The notes below the pieces were generated by a model. It worked only from the letters and a program-made list of their open reading frames with translations. It made no database searches and had not been told where the DNA came from. A program made the translations under genes and the position numbers. Below, one piece after another: positions 6,077-6,695 of a DNA stretch of 6,695 nucleotides (the first letter of the stretch is position 1; every line of letters starts with the position of its first letter). The DNA is from Alphaproteobacteria bacterium (GTDB taxonomy: Bacteria > Pseudomonadota > Alphaproteobacteria > UBA6615): assembly GCA_030831135.1 (NCBI GenBank), contig JAURLR010000374.1:1-6695 (forward strand), written 5' to 3'.

Positions 6077-6695
6077 CTAGTACTTGCCCAGCGCCTTGAG
6101 CACCTGTTCGGGGCTGACCGGCTGACGCCAGACAGCCGCACCAAACGGGCTGAGCGCATCGTTGATGGCGTTGAGAATCGCCCCGGGCGCACCCGCGGTG
6201 CCCGCTTCGCCTGCGCCCTTGGCACCAAGCTCGGATTCCCGAGTCAGGGTCTCGATATGCCCGATCTCGATATCAGGCATTTCCCCCGCCATGGGCACCA
6301 GATAATCAGCCATGTTGGCATTCAGGAAGTTGCCGTCCTTGTCATAACGGCATTCTTCGTAAAGAACCCCGCCAATGCCCTGAACAATCGAACCACGCAC
6401 CTGTTCGTCGACCAGCAGGGGGTTGATGACCTTGCCGCAATCCTCCACGCACCAGTAGTTCAGCAGTTTGACCGTTCCGATTTCGGGATCGACCTCCACG
6501 GTCACGGCCTGGAAACTGTTGGTCATGGCCACGGGGTATTTCTTGGGAATGTAATGACGCGTGGCCATCATCTCGGACTGAAAGTCCTGCGGCAGGGTAT
6601 CGGGTCGGAAATATGCCACCCGCGCGACCTCCTCGATGGGCATGCGCTCGTCACCTGTCGCCCGGTCGACGATCACGCCGGTCCGGATATCAAGG
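6077..6695 (-). CDS. Xanthine dehydrogenase/CO dehydrogenase-type molybdopterin-binding large subunit, C-terminal part (partial)
   Basis: The frame is open to the window edge and ends at TAG (6079-6077), leaving the last 205 residues of a protein that is normally about 750-800 long. This is the end of the molybdenum cofactor-binding subunit of the xanthine oxidase family, which hydroxylates purines, aldehydes, heteroaromatics or CO with water. Visible features are TNSFQAVTVEVDPEIGTVKLL, GKVINPLLVDEQVRGSIVQGIGGVLYEE with the typical D-x-Q-x-x-G-x-x-x-Q-G-I-G pattern, and GAKGAGEAGTAGAPGAILNAINDAL. The Glu in KGAGE (codon 6208-6206) is where the family has its active-site glutamate. The residues that distinguish CO, xanthine and aldehyde enzymes lie outside the window, so substrate cannot be assigned. 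The GTG at 6676 is internal and not the start. It is probably co-transcribed with the GST gene that follows. Confidence 0.93.
   Translation of the reverse strand, partial: LDIRTGVIVDRATGDERMPIEEVARVAYFRPDTLPQDFQSEMMATRHYIPKKYPVAMTNSFQAVTVEVDPEIGTVKLLNYWCVEDCGKVINPLLVDEQVRGSIVQGIGGVLYEECRYDKDGNFLNANMADYLVPMAGEMPDIEIGHIETLTRESELGAKGAGEAGTAGAPGAILNAINDALSPFGAAVWRQPVSPEQVLKALGKY

Overview
The window reads as a GC-rich alphaproteobacterial chromosome segment. This is inferred from codon usage, from gene families common in marine and soil Rhodospirillales-like bacteria, and from a REP-type element with paired CCCGC-GAAG-GCGGG hairpins that is widespread in that class. No genus can be named from the sequence alone.

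Layout. The last 21 codons of an unidentified + strand gene (1-66) run tail to tail into a - strand gene (63-1295). That gene looks like two reading frames separated by one TGA at 834-836. The two halves are in the same frame and together make a 410-residue protein of the glycine/sarcosine/betaine/D-proline reductase selenoprotein B family (GrdB/PrdB-like). The TGA falls at the first position of a U-P-Q-C redox motif and is followed by a possible bacterial SECIS hairpin. I call it one selenoprotein gene with Sec154. A 300-base divergent intergenic region (1296-1595) separates it from a complete TRAP transporter operon on the + strand: dctP (1596-2804), a strong intercistronic stem-loop, dctQ (2901-3440) and dctM (3443-4762). 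A textbook rho-independent terminator (4794-4827) follows dctM. Only about 30 bases later a NIPSNAP-family gene begins (4860-5192). A 91-base REP/BIME-like inverted repeat (5213-5303) fills the gap to two - strand genes: a Cys-type glutathione S-transferase (5315-6007), and upstream of it the C-terminal part of a xanthine dehydrogenase/CO dehydrogenase-type molybdopterin large subunit (6077-6695, cut by the window edge).

How they may work together (inference). The divergent selenoprotein reductase and TRAP transporter could form an import-and-reduce module for an organic acid, with the NIPSNAP, GST and molybdenum hydroxylase acting in the same or a neighbouring catabolic route. No gene shows the substrate. 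The partners of classical glycine or proline reductase (GrdA, GrdC/D, PrdA) are not in the window, so the chemistry of this reductase is open.

The most notable item is the in-frame TGA selenoprotein. A standard gene caller would break it into two genes. It also has a C-terminal region of about 165 residues beyond the usual length of PrdB.
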